Origin: Cycas panzhihuaensis
Lineage: Eukaryota > Cycadophyta
Direction of reading: 5' to 3'
DNA: 64,000 nucleotides
Assembly: GCA_023213395.1 (NCBI GenBank)
Contig: CM041465.1
Location: forward strand, 80,545,741 to 80,609,740
Numbering within the stretch: position 1 is the stretch's first letter; each line of letters starts with the position of its first letter. A program made the translations under genes and the position numbers. Under the pieces are notes generated by a model. That model saw only the letters and a program-made list of their open reading frames with translations. It was not told the origin of the DNA and ran no database searches. This document shows, piece by piece, positions 25,083 to 35,690 of the stretch.

Positions 25083-25083
<1 letters not shown>
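24593..25083 (+). other. 3' non-coding stretch after integrase (copy 2)
   Basis: Shares ATGAGCCTAAACTA with copy 1 at about 4,901. No gene is seen. It leads into the TA repeat that separates pol from the accessory block. Confidence 0.6.
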
Positions 25084-25133
<50 letters not shown>

Positions 25134-25142
25134 TATATACAC
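25084..25142. repeat. (TA)n microsatellite with CA interruption
   Basis: About 20 TA units, then CACACA and a second short TA run. It is positionally equivalent to the longer run at 5,387-5,448 in copy 1. Confidence 0.95.
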
Positions 25143-25391
25143 TTCAAAATCATGTCACATCATACATATGGGAAGATGGTGTCCTTGCAAGGGGGGTACA
25201 ATCATATGACTCTATATATATGACCCCCTGGAGGCCCATGCTTTCCCCTGTCTAAATTAAATACATGTGTCCTATCCTACTACCGCCCTGCTCCTAGGGT
25301 ATTATCTCTTGGTCTGTGTGATCTCTCTCCTGGGGACCACATCCCTCCGAGGCTCCTCTTGGGCCTACGTGAGCTCCCTGCCTTGGTCCCC

Positions 25392-27106
25392 TCATTATGT
25401 GGCTACCTCAATGTCGTCATCATCGTGTGGGTATGTGTCCTGCTCCGGCTCGATCTCGATGCCACCTGGTCTACCAACTAATCGTATCGGGCTTGGATAC
25501 GATCTCTCTCACTCTCCACTCCTCGGAGACGCTCCTCTAGTACTGCTATCTAGGCCCTACTCTCGGTGTCTCTACCTGCTCCTCCCCGAGCCTCTAGAGC
25601 TTATATGCAACCTCATGATGTGTCCTTCGCCCGGTCCTCATCCGACTCACGCATCATCCGTGAATGCCATGTGCTCTTGGGACTCTGCAGCCCAGATATC
25701 TCTCACCCTCGCCAATGGGGCAAATGCTGCCATGTAGGCACCCGCCGATCTAGGTGCATCCTCTGCCTGGATGGGTGGCTGCCCCTCTGCATATACCTAA
25801 GGGAACATCTCCCTCACCATGGCCTCAACCAACCGTCTGATCTCTACAACACCTGCAAATCCACCATGTCATGTATTAGTACATGTCTACGTGAAAATCA
25901 AATAAAAAACTGAACAATACAATGCATCTAGCTATCAAATAATGAGGAAGGTTGAGCCTCACCTGCTGCAGCTGCCGACTCCTCTGCCTGTGTGATAGCC
26001 TCTGTCCCTAGCTCTCTACCAACTCCAGGTGCCTCCTCCTCTGGTACCTCCTCTGCAATCGCCTCCACTGCTGGGGCCTGTGCCTCTCTCTGTGCTGGTG
26101 GAGTTGCCACTATGGGCTTCTCCATGATCCTCAATCTCTGGGCTCGTGTCATAGGCCCCCTCGTCTCCTTAGCAATCCCTGATGGCCCTACCTCATCTGT
26201 AGCTCATGATGGGCTGGCCCCATCTCCCCCATCGCTACTGTCGTCATCTCTCGGGTCAACCCCTACTCCTCCTACATCCTCGTCGCTATCCCACCTCGTC
26301 GACCAGTAGGCATCTGGTGTGTAGTCAGTCATCGTGAGTAAATCCAATGATGTGGCATCCACGGACCTCCTGACATGTGCCTGATCCTCCACTCCCCTGA
26401 ACCGAGCCTGCCACCTGTGCACCATAGGTGCCCAGTCTAGTATGGGGTGTGGTCCCCTTGATGGTGCCACTACTGTGAAATGGTCAAAGAACTAGCACTG
26501 CAATAGCGTGCTATAGGACAATCCACCTCTGCCCGTCACCCTGATAGCATCCAAATGAATGACGAGATTCACCGCTTTAAGGGTGGCCCAATCCAGTCTC
26601 TCACCGGCCTCGCACTGGCGCACCGCATCCATCAAACCTCCTGGAATATCCCTATAATTTTGTTTCCAGGAAATCTGGAATAGAATGCACAGGGTAATCA
26701 GTTTCCTCACACGAGGAACCATAGCCATCACCATGCTCTGGAGAGGCATCCCTTGCCTCTTCCACCTGTCCTAACCTATGAAGAACATGGCCACCTCCTG
26801 ATGAGCCATCTCATTGCTAGGCAATGCCCCTAGCGTGGTTGGTCTTCCTGTCGCTGGCACCCCTAGGATCTGTTGGATATCTTTGGGTGTCACTGTGACA
26901 TCCCCTACTTGGGGCAGATGGAACACGTGTCTCTACCTGTCCCAATGAGATACTATGTCTATAAGCAGTCTCTGATCCGATATGTATTAGGGCGTCTTCA
27001 CCACCTTTAGCAATCCATATCTCTAGAGGACCCCTTTGTCCTCTCTACTCATCATCTCCAAAAAGCTCAACACAGCCATGCCAACATTCTCGCGGTTCTC
27101 TACCAT
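25392..27106 (-). pseudogene. Antisense plant mobile domain (PMD/aminotransferase-like) gene with one intron
   Basis: Reading leftward from ATG at 27,106, one frame runs to about 25,963 with only six stops, each one substitution from a sense codon. The PMD core is clear: YGLLKVVKTP, ISDQRLLIDIVSHWDR, RHVFHLPQVGDVTVTPKDIQ, QILGVPATGRP and VPRVRKLITLCILF. This fits the MAIN/MAIL-type pattern (LL..WD..THTFH...GE.T.TL.D...LLGLP). An acidic tail (WDSDEDVGGVGVDPRDDD) and an Ala/Glu-rich stretch follow. A GT-AG intron (25,962-25,853) joins in frame to GVVEIRRLVEAMVREMFP. Past a -1 slip comes a Glu/Arg-rich likely coiled coil (AVLEERLRGVESERDRIQAR) and an end near EPEQDTYPHDDDDIEVAT. It lies antisense to pol, between integrase and the second RNase H. 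Function is unknown; roles in host silencing or element regulation are speculation. Confidence 0.75.
25853..25962 (-). other. Spliceosomal intron in the antisense PMD gene (110 bp)
   Basis: Minus-strand donor CAG/GTGAGG at 25,962 and acceptor ATTTGCAG/GT at 25,853. Removing it fuses ..AAAAG to VVEIRR.. in frame across the junction. Because the intron is antisense to the element's genomic RNA, it would not be removed during retrotransposition, which explains how it survives. Copy 1 keeps the same position (about 6,435-6,560). Confidence 0.65.
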
Positions 27107-28256
27107 GGTCACTACCTGTAAAAATGCCACTCAAACGCATCAGTCTGCAGCCAGCACTCAGTCTTGGCTCCTCTAGACCCTCTCTTTGCATCATTTGGTC
27201 CAAATTTGGGACCCCTCGGGGTCCCCTTTTCCTGCCTCTTTCAGGCTAAATTGCACTGCATCGAGAATTTAGTAAGGCTGAGCGATTGCCATGAAAAATA
27301 TCGTGGCACCACGATCTTTTCCGCAGTGCTCTCGGCCCCCAAAAATCAAAAATTTTCCTCCAGGTGAGCCACAACTGGGCCCACTGGGACCAAGGCTACC
27401 TAATGCTCTGGTCCTGCCCCTCTCTGGGTCTAATTCAGACCCCAGGAGGTCACTTCTCACCCTTATGGGGCCTAAAACTACATAAAAAACTCATGAAAAG
27501 CATTAAAATTTAAATGACGATTTTGAGTTGGGTTTGGTGATCCACTCACTGGATCCAGTCGTGCAATCGCCATCTCGATCTCTCGGTTACTATGGCTATC
27601 TCCTTGCCTTGATCCAATAGTCAGATCTCTCGCTGCGTGTCCCAGAAGTTGGGTAGTGCTTTGCTATGTGAGGAACGAGCTCTGGATTTCGTACGAGAGC
27701 TTGTGATAATGAAACCCTCTTCATTCAACTTTTCCTTATATAGGTGGGGCCCCCACTGGGCACTTCTTCCTTTTTCACCCTCGAGGTAGCCTTCCAGACC
27801 ACATTTCCACCCTGGCCAGCTTTGCTTTTTGGCCCAGTTCTCTTTTCGGCCCTCGTGGCTTCCTTTTGACTCGTTTCTTTCGGCGCATTAATGGCGCTCT
27901 GGACGGCTCATTTTGTCAAAGCCTCCTCGTCTCATTTTGCATGCCACTCCCGTGCATGCCTGAGTTTATACTCGTTTGGCTTGTTTCGCCACCCTGGACT
28001 CATTTTTGCCGCTCATTTCACCCTTGCTACTCCCATAGGCAGTGTCCCCTCTGGCTGGGTGCCCCTTTGCGCTCCCTTAAGCCATTTTGGGCGCCCCGGG
28101 GTCCCTTTTCGCCATTTTTCTTTCCTACCTTTGGGTCGCCTCATTGTTAGGCCTTCATACCTCTTTACGGCCACCGTTACTAGTGATACAGGATCCTCTC
28201 CTCGCCTCTTTCATTGGTCACATTGCGCTTCTTTTGGAGAAGTAGTCATCCTACTC
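27107..28256. promoter_or_regulatory. Intergenic spacer of the divergent accessory block, with two-way TATA-like site
   Basis: CCTTATATAGG at 27,734-27,744 reads CCTATATAAGG on the minus strand, a good plant TATA context for the PMD gene about 630 bp away. On the plus strand it lies about 520 bp before the RNase H ATG. Copy 1 has a comparable site at 8,355. Open frames at 27,164-27,485 occur on both strands and lack any family likeness. Confidence 0.4.
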
Positions 28257-28679
28257 ATGGCTCTTTTCATTTTCACTGATGGCAGAAGCCGCCGCAATCT
28301 TGGCCCTTCCGCCGCCACGTGGATACTCTGTGACTCTTTCAAGTGCGACTATCTACACTCTGGAATCTTCCTTCCTGAGGCAACCAATAAAGAAGCCCAG
28401 TACACGGCCGTTATTAAAGCCCTCACCGATGCATGGCATTTCCATCATGGACCCATCATTCTTCTTTGCGACTCCCAAGTGGTGGTGCCTCATCTCACCT
28501 AGGTTTACTAGGTGTGGTGCCCAGACTTGAGAGCCTTAGCGTCGACTGTGAGGTCGCTATTAGCTCACTTCCAGTCTTTCGACGTTTACCATATTCCTTG
28601 GGCCCTCAATGCTAAGGCGGACGGCCTTGTTTGCCTCATCCTTGAGCGTTGCCTCCCTCTTCTTAGTGACCACCTTTGA
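28257..28679 (+). pseudogene. Second RNase H (extra RNase H of Tat type, copy 2)
   Basis: From ATG 28,257 the product begins MALFIFTDGRSRRN. The four acidic positions expected of a type 1 RNase H can be assigned: D in FTDG, E in NKEAQYTAVIKAL, D in LLCDSQVVV and D in ALNAKADGL. Only two in-frame TAG codons (at 28,499 and 28,508, both probably former CAG) interrupt about 140 codons, ending at TGA 28,677. It stands apart from pol, with its own ATG, downstream of integrase and the antisense gene. Tat-lineage elements are known to carry an additional archaeal-type RNase H; assignment to that group is by pattern only. Confidence 0.75.
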
Positions 28680-29035
28680 GAGACTTGCTTAGCCAGCTCA
28701 TTGCTCAAGTCTCTTGTCATCTTTCTTCTGGTTTGCTTGTTTAGTCTATTGGGTGCCCTCACATCACTCGTTACATTTCAGCAATAGGGGCATCCCCCTC
28801 CTTTATTTTCTTCATTTACAGGTTGACTTTTAAATGACACATAGGCAACCCCTATGTTGTCCTCGTCTTCGTCTCCCTTGTCCACGCGTTCTTCCACGAT
28901 ACTCACCGACACCCTTGGTCCATATACTATTCATAATTTATTTATATATATATACATGAGCTATTAACAGCTTTTTGTTGCCAGCATTTGCCATCACACC
29001 ACGCTTCCAAGCGGTGAGGCTCACGCCAAAAGCGA
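28680..29035 (+). other. 3' untranslated stretch ending in a weak polypurine tract
   Basis: No gene is seen. The bases just before the 3' LTR (CCAAAAGCGA) occupy the place of the AAGGGGGAAA tract of copy 1 and look decayed or variant. A short TATATATATA run lies at about 28,943. Confidence 0.5.
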
Positions 29036-31540
29036 TGTTCCCAGCTACCAGGAATGGATTTGGGATGAATCGACTCAGGTAAGCTCAAGTATGTATTTCT
29101 CAGTCCCATCCTTACTTGCGCTTGGTCGAGTTTACTTAGTGTATTACCTGATGCATGCTTTCCTATCATTTGCATGACTACATTGCTTTCTTGCTTAATC
29201 ACATTGCTTGTGTCTGCGGCACACCATTTAGCCTATGACGACCCACCGTAGGGGCACTCCTTAGTGAGTATGCACCCCATATGGTACTCAGCCACCTACA
29301 CCATCTCCACAGCTCCTCGAGCACCATTGTTGGTCACGTTTCGTCCATGCCAACATCCTGTCTCTACTTTGATTCTATTTCTATGTATGATAGGACCCCG
29401 GTTGAGACCCGTTTCTCTCTTCTAGCCATCTATTGGCCACTTGGGTAGGAATTCTTAGCCTGCCCAGCCTCAACATACCCATTGTTTGGCTTAAAGCCCT
29501 ATTTCTACCCTAATTTTAGCTTGCAAGCCTGCACCATTGTAAACTTAGCGGTACTGCGATATTTATCGCGGTACCACGAAGTTTGCTGCAGTGCAATTGT
29601 TCAAAATTAGTTTTTAAAATAATCGCGGCAGTTCCCGCTATTTTCACAGAATTACCATATGGCATCTGTGCCTATTCATCTCCCTGTAATCCTAAATGCC
29701 CACTTAGGGTTAAGGGGAATATAAAACCCAAAAAGTATTATTTTGGTCTCTTCTTCATTCATTTTTTTATTGCACTACTACATCTCTCTCTCTAGGACTG
29801 CCAGAAAACCTTCTCTTTAGCTCTGCTGCTCTTTCCACAGGGATACCTGCTGCATCTCAGGTCCTGCTCCAACAGCTCAGATCCTCTCTTTGCAGGTTTA
29901 CACAATGGAGAAAGGAGTACTCACAGTAACTCTTCAAAGCAAGCTCCAAGGTTCCAAGATCTCAGTTGTGCTCTCATGGTTGCCTCCCCTTCAGGCCAGC
30001 CTCAAAAGCTTGTCAAACACAGGCTTCTTCTCTGATTTTCTAGTAGGAATAAGCTCCTACTTCCTGCTACAAGGTACCTCTCCAATTTTTTCTCTAGGAC
30101 TCATATTTTTCTCCTACTTTCTATGAATAGTTCTTAGTTATTTTGTTGTTCTTGGCTTTGCACCCTATAGGAAATTGTTCATTATACTCTATTTTACAGT
30201 GCTCCCTCTCTCATTTCCTATAAGTCCACTTCAAGGTGGCTGTGCAAGAGGGTTACAAAAGGAAGGGTGAAGGGAGAAATACAGGGTCAGTCCCCCTTAT
30301 TGACCTTCTCCCCAAGGGTCCAAACCCTTCCCTTCCTTTCTCTTTCACCTACTGCCTCCCTTGGAGCTGGGCCAGGGATTTGGAGGCCTATTTCTAGATC
30401 TGAAACAGTGTTGGCAACCCCTTGCCACACTGGTTTCAGACCTGCACTTACTGGTTTTGGGCACCACATAAGCCCAAAAACCCTTCCCAGTTGGTTTATG
30501 ACCCTTAGCCCATCCCAACTAGACGATTTGCTGCTCATAGCACTTCATCTCTTGGGTGTACTTGTATACCATTCCGCTGGTCTATTTTCTCTCTTGCTTG
30601 TTGTCCCATACAGTTAGTATGCTTCATTTTTCCTTCCCTCAGGGCTACGTGGAGATATCTATGGGTGAGCTGGCCATTCTGAGGCTAACTCATTTAGTTT
30701 GGATACCATTTCGTATTGATGCTTGCTTGAGTTCTGCTTAGAGTTTTGGAGTAATTTGCAACATTTCCTTAACTTAATTTGATATCAGCTTCTTTGTATT
30801 TACATATACATATAGTAGATATATTTGGTATCCCATCTTCCGGGAGGGAGAAACTCTCGTGTTGTGATTGGCAGGCTTTATGGTAACGGAAATACGCATA
30901 AGGTGAATTCGTTAAATAGGTTAGCCTCTTGTTAGTAGTATTTCCTTATTTCCTTTTTACTGTCCTTACTTTACTTTGTTTCTTTTGTATGTTTGGGGAA
31001 GGTAAGATAGCCCCTTGACCACTTACGGCAACTGTCACTGGCTAGTCTCTCACCTACGTGACAAGTTCGAGTGGGAGAGCGTGCAAAGAATCAAAGGTCG
31101 TAACATTCCAACTGCACTACATTTTCAGGTATTCTTCTTCTTCTTTTTTGTCCTTTCCTACAACGTTTTTCTTTCATGCATATGTTTGCATGCTGAAACA
31201 TATAGGAAACGAAAAAGAGAAAAAGGACTCATCCTTGCATTTATGTGTCTTTTCTGTTTATAGTTGTTTATACTACGTGTAGGTAGTTTTCTTGGGATGT
31301 GAGTTATCCATTCCTCATTTCTCTAACTAGCCCACACGTAGGATATTATACTATATATATTTACCTGCACATCACCTTCTCCCTCTCTTGAGAAGGCACA
31401 ACTCTTTAGGATCCCTCTTCCTCTTCCCGGCCATCCAAGGGGTAGGAGGGCCCCTCCTTTTGGGACAACCCAAGGCCTTGCCTTGCATCCCTCTCCAAAG
31501 ATTGCCTGAAGGCAATTGGGCACCATCTGTAGGTCCCAAA
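29036..31540 (+). repeat. 3' LTR of Tat-like copy 2 (right end truncated)
   Basis: Opens TGTTCCCAGCTACCAGG and follows the 5' LTR to about GGTCCCAAATCT, after which the sequence is copia RT. Relative to the 5' LTR about 110 bp are missing. TATA box at 29,720-29,726. Confidence 0.88.
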
Positions 31541-32404
31541 TCTACTTTAATGAAAAAATTTGAAATGACCAATTTAAGTCTACTACATTACTTTCTTAGA
31601 TTACAAATTTATTAATATGATTAAAAAATAACTATATCTCAACCTAAGTATATTCTAGACTTAATTCAGCAGTTTAACATGGAAAATGCTAAACCTGTAT
31701 CTAATCCGTTACAATCAGGAGTCAAACTATCTATTGATTGTTCCCCACCCTTATGTGACCCTACATTATATAGACAACTAATTGGTAGTCTTATTTATTT
31801 AATTCATACCCGCCCTAACATTTCCTATGTTGTCACTTCATGTTCACGTTATATGCAACAACCACATGAATCTCATTGGAAAGCTGTTAAACGTATCTTA
31901 CGATATCTAAAGCATATTGTTTTTTATAGTTTAACTTATAAGTTTTGTAATAAAGCTTTAACTTTAACTAGATATATTAATTCAAATTGGGTAAGTGATA
32001 TAAATGATCAAAAATCTATATCAGGTTATGTATTTTTTATAGATTCCTCACATATTACTTGGTCTAGTAAGAAAATGCAGGCACTAGCTTTATCAACAAT
32101 TAAAGTTAAATATCATGCACTTGTTAAAGCTAGAAAAGAAGCACTTTGGCTCAAATCTCTATTAAATGAAATTAGTCTGTCTCTAAACCCTTCCATTGAA
32201 CTTAAAGTTGACAATCAATGTGTAATTGCTATTTCTATAAATCTAGTTTCACATTCTAGGACTAAACATATAGAATTACATCAGCATTTTATTCGTAATC
32301 TTGTTACTGATAATCTTGTTTCCTTGTCTTATTGTCCAACAGATCTACAGGTTGCTGATATACTTACAAAGTCTTTAACTGAAGTAAAGTTTCTAAATCT
32401 CTGA
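31541..32404 (+). pseudogene. copia A RT tail and RNase H, 241-codon open frame
   Basis: KSTLMKKFEMTNLSLLHYFL at about 31,541 is the RT palm end; a break follows. ATG 31,679 opens 241 codons: YRQLIGSLIYLIHTRPNISY, then SRYMQQPHESHWKAVKRILR, SISGYVFFIDSSHITWSSKK and SRTKHIELHQHFIRN, the standard copia RNase H order. Although uninterrupted, the catalytic acids are mostly replaced: the usual DAD reads NSN, AEAEY reads IKVKY and the final D is Q, with DNQ the one acid kept. It is open but very probably inactive. Confidence 0.88.
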
Positions 32405-32488
32405 GATTTGTTGTAGATAAAAGAAGTCTCCATCAAAGGGGGATCACCTTGATGAAGACCTTACTTTTCTATAGCATAAAAGTTAACA

Positions 32489-32499
32489 TTAAAGGGAGA
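32489..32499 (+). promoter_or_regulatory. Polypurine tract of copia A
   Basis: TAAAGGGAGA directly precedes the LTR start. A second purine run (AAAGGGGGA, about 32,436) lies upstream. Confidence 0.6.
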
Positions 32500-32944
32500 T
32501 ATTAGGAATATTAATATAACATTTTATGTTATTCTTAAGTTCTTATTTATGTCACATGTTTAAATTAGTATTTAAGTTATTCGTATGTTTAACTTTAGAG
32601 TTTATTTTAATCTTATGTGGAAGGTGGTTAAAATACACAACTGCATTTCAACGAACCTTTCTTAGTATTAATTCTTCTCTTAGATTTAAGGAGGTGGTTC
32701 TGAGAATCTAGGAGGGTTATCTAAAAGACTTTTCCAAGGCTGGTTTGGTGGTTAAGTGGTTTCAGTATATTGTATCTTGTTTATCTCTATTCTTAATACA
32801 AATACAACTTTAGGAGGTGGTTTTTCTTCCCCAGAAGGGGTTTTTCACCTGTCAATTTGGTGTATATATGCAATGTCATTTGTTACCTGTAATTTCTTGT
32901 TTATGTGATCCTATGGTGACATTGTGCATGTGCCTATGTCTACA
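32500..32944 (+). repeat. copia A 3' LTR (445 bp)
   Basis: Begins TATTAGGAATATTAATAT and ends GCCTATGTCTACA. It aligns along its length with the 5' LTR at 63,234-63,669, including the shared AGGAGGTGGTTTTTCTTCCC segment near the middle-right. Confidence 0.85.
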
Positions 32945-34140
32945 TCATTAAAGGGGCCAACAAACTTTATAAACATTTTTTCTTTTTTATTTTTTTAATT
33001 TTTTATTTCACATAGGGTACTTGGTAAATTTTTTCCATTACTTTTGACTCGATAATCAGTTTCTGATGAAACCTATCCCATTGCATCTAGAATTTTTTGA
33101 AGTATGATTTTGACTGATCATATGACCTATTTGGAGCTGATTTGACCAGTTTTAATCAGTTCAAATTTAGTCATTAATTTTTTGAGTATTTTTAAACTAT
33201 TTTCATAAAATCTATTTTTCATTAGATTATATTTTATCACCGAGTGATTATTTTCTACCCAGATCTATTTTATAGTCATCTACTATCAATAAACTTCATT
33301 ACCATCTATTTATTTTATTTTTGAAGATTTATTTTAATCATTATTTTAATTGACAAAAGTAACACTTTATCACTTTTTTAAACATTTTACCATAACAGTA
33401 CTTATTGTTAATTTTATTATAACTTCTCTATTTTATATCAGAATTTAGTTTTGTCAGTTTCATTGGGAAGTTGACTCACTCCTTTTTGAATTGACACTAT
33501 TTTTTATAAGTTTTGAAGTGTTTTTTTAGATTTTTAAAACTATCAAATTTGAAGTACTTAATAGCCTCTAATCTGCCATTATTACACACTTTTTATATAT
33601 TATTTCTCAAATTTCTCAATTGGAAAGTATATTGAGCAGCCTTCTAAACTATAATTGATCATTTTACAGCATTCTATAAGTAATTTACTGGCATTTTTAT
33701 AATATTTTGGGCCCTAGGCTCCTGTTAAGCCTTAAAAGAGGATTGTACCTTTGGATCATTAAAATATTGACTTGTAGGAACTTGTTTTCAAAATGGTTAA
33801 TTAAATTGAATAGCTTTTTCATTGATCTTCATATTGGTAAAGTTTTACTTTATTCTGATATCGTTTAGTATAGCTTTGAAGCTGCTAAACTTGAGCATCA
33901 AAGTATATCCTAGTAGGCTTATCTTAAGAACTTTTTTATTTTCTCATCTTCAAAGTTTCAATTCAGACATAGTTAAGAGGATCTTCGTTATATTCAAAAT
34001 TTACTCATACATTCATTATATTTAAAATTTTATCTAAAATTATATCTTATAAGTTTGTCATATTTGTTGATTTATTGAGTTTGTCATATTTTAACTTAGT
34101 AAAAGTATATTCTTTTTATGTACTAAAGTTTTTTGGTAAA

Positions 34141-34950
34141 ATAGCAAACAATCTTAATAAAGTACAATTCCTTATATTTGATGGCCATAATTTTTCACTA
34201 TAGCATAAGACTATGTAAAATTATTTTATTACACATTGATCTTTAGAACTACTTACAGGATAAATATGATGTTAGTATTAAGAAAAACATCAAAAAAGAT
34301 AATGAAGTATCAGCTTTAATATTTTGCACTATAAATAATGATATCTTTTCTAAAGGTTGTGAACTAATAACTTCTAAATCTGTGTGGGACATTTTGATTT
34401 CTACTTATGGAGGAGATACCCTCAATAAATTTAACATTGATGTTGAGCATGTGAGACAGGTGCTAGAACAAGTAGTTTGTAATGAAAAGACAAAGGAATA
34501 TTCAAGTCAAATGTATAATCATCTTATTACATAAGAACCTAATCCTCCATTTGAGGGGGAGAGATATGATGATATGACAATTATTTATAACACAAAGTTT
34601 TCAAAAGGCAAAGTTTAAGTTTAAAGTTTTTTTAAAGTTCCAGTTGACAAAGTCAAAGTTGTAGCTACATATACACGTTTGAATCAAGCTTCATTTGACA
34701 AAGTTCAAGTTCAAAGTTTTCTTAAAGTTCTAGTTGACAAAGTCAAAGTTACAACTATATATACGCATTTGAATCAAGCTTTATTTACTTACAGATTTTT
34801 TACACCATTCAATGACAAAGACACACACGTTGCAAAAGGATGAGAAGAGTTGATAATGATCAAGCCAAAAGAAAAATTTTTAAAGTTTTTTTCAAGTACA
34901 AATTCTACAAGTTTAAATATAAGACATTATTCGTGATGATCATTAAAGGG
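34141..34950 (+). pseudogene. Family C gag relic with a 90-bp in-frame duplication
   Basis: Reads NKVQFLIFDGHNF at the start and KDNEVSALIF-like, DILISTYGGDTLNKFNIDVE in the middle, matching the Gag at 46,590 and the better minus-strand copy at 61,729. A segment containing GTTGACAAAGTCAAAGTT appears twice, 90 bp apart (34,643 and 34,733); the other copies have one. The frame ends next to the polypurine tract with no pol after it. Confidence 0.7.
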
Positions 34951-35343
34951 GATAATGTTGGGATTAATACTCATCACCTCACTCCTACCTTTTAACTAGG
35001 AGTGCACAACTCACTCTCATCAATTTACATATGTGGTTACTCACATGTGTAAGTAAGTATAAGGTAAGGTTGATTTGATTTAAGTTAATTTGAGTTAAGT
35101 TATTATTTTATTGTTATTTAAATTTTAGAGGTTGAGGAGTTTTCCTCCTCCCCCAAACTATATATTTTGAGGGGTGTGTAACCCTGATGTCTTTAGATAC
35201 TGCATTCATTTTGGACATTTGTAACACTCTCTTCACAATAATAGATTGAATAGAAAGGAACTTATATTTATGCAACAATGATGTATTGATCTATGGTTAT
35301 TTGTTTATATTCTACCCTATTCTCCATCGTTTATTTTCCTTTA
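34942..35343 (+). repeat. Family C polypurine tract and 3' LTR
   Basis: ATTAAAGGGGATAA (34,942-34,955) is followed by TGTTGGGATTAATACTCATC at 34,956. It ends near TTTTCCTTTA, where the complete element has TTTTCCTACA. About 388 bp. Confidence 0.8.
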
Positions 35344-35690
35344 ATTCTTTCTTCAGTTTGAAATTTACAAAAGTATAGTTACAAGGTTCATTGATCAATT
35401 TTTATTTCAAAGTTCATTCATACATTCTAAAAGATTAAGGATTCTATTATTTTAGTGCATTACTTTAGACAAGTGCATATATTTTTTTACTTTACTCCTA
35501 TAAGAGTATCTTAATTTAATAATATTATATTACATATTAGCATTCATTTTTTAGTTCATTAAAAGAAAAAAAGTATCTTAATTCTTTTACTTATTTTCGT
35601 TGTGACTTCATATAAAGTTTTGCATTATATATTCATTTGAGATATATTTTGTCTTGCTTAAAGTTCTATTTTGTTTCATTTTATTTTTTG
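35344..35690. other. Unassigned AT-rich stretch
   Basis: Lies between the family C LTR and the first recognisable copia B leader. No gene, PBS or repeat was recognised. Confidence 0.4.

Larger units (their letters stand above)
16965..31540 (+). mobile_element. Tat/Ogre-like Ty3/gypsy retrotransposon, copy 2 (about 14.6 kb)
   Basis: Two long direct repeats (16,965-19,590 and 29,036-31,540) flank gag, protease, partial RT, integrase C-terminus, a minus-strand PMD gene and a plus-strand second RNase H. The element is clearly richer in G+C and CpG than its surroundings, which points to a younger insertion than copy 1. A sampled 185-bp LTR stretch differs at about one base in eight, mostly transitions. 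The 3' LTR lacks its last roughly 110 bp and no target-site duplication is visible, so the right edge was rearranged after insertion. Confidence 0.9.
31537..32944 (+). mobile_element. Ty1/copia family A, 3' end only
   Basis: Starts abruptly inside RT at the edge of the Tat-like 3' LTR and continues through RNase H, a polypurine tract and a 3' LTR. It is closely related to the copia A element at 50-57.6 kb, with parallel RT motifs (STLMKKFEMTNLSLLHYFL here, SILMDKFKITNLGLLYYFL there). Its LTR pairs with the one at 63,234. Confidence 0.85.
32945..35343 (+). mobile_element. Family C (gag-only, copia-type) element, 3' part
   Basis: Homologous to 45,300-47,740 of the complete family C element, from AAAGGGGCCAAC (about 32,951) onward. 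It contains about 1.2 kb of AT-rich leader, a degraded gag, a polypurine tract and a 388-bp LTR. The left end is cut by the copia A LTR at 32,944. The leader shows no gene; short AT-rich open frames (for example 33,822-34,025) are ignored. Confidence 0.75.

Noticed and set aside
25267-25913. Plus-strand frames of 156 and 115 codons opposite the PMD gene
   Set aside because: They are shadows of the minus-strand second exon and its tail; the minus reading has the conserved motifs and splice sites.
31388-31615. 75-codon frame fusing LTR sequence to copia RT
   Set aside because: Arises from the repair junction at about 31,537; not an ancestral protein.
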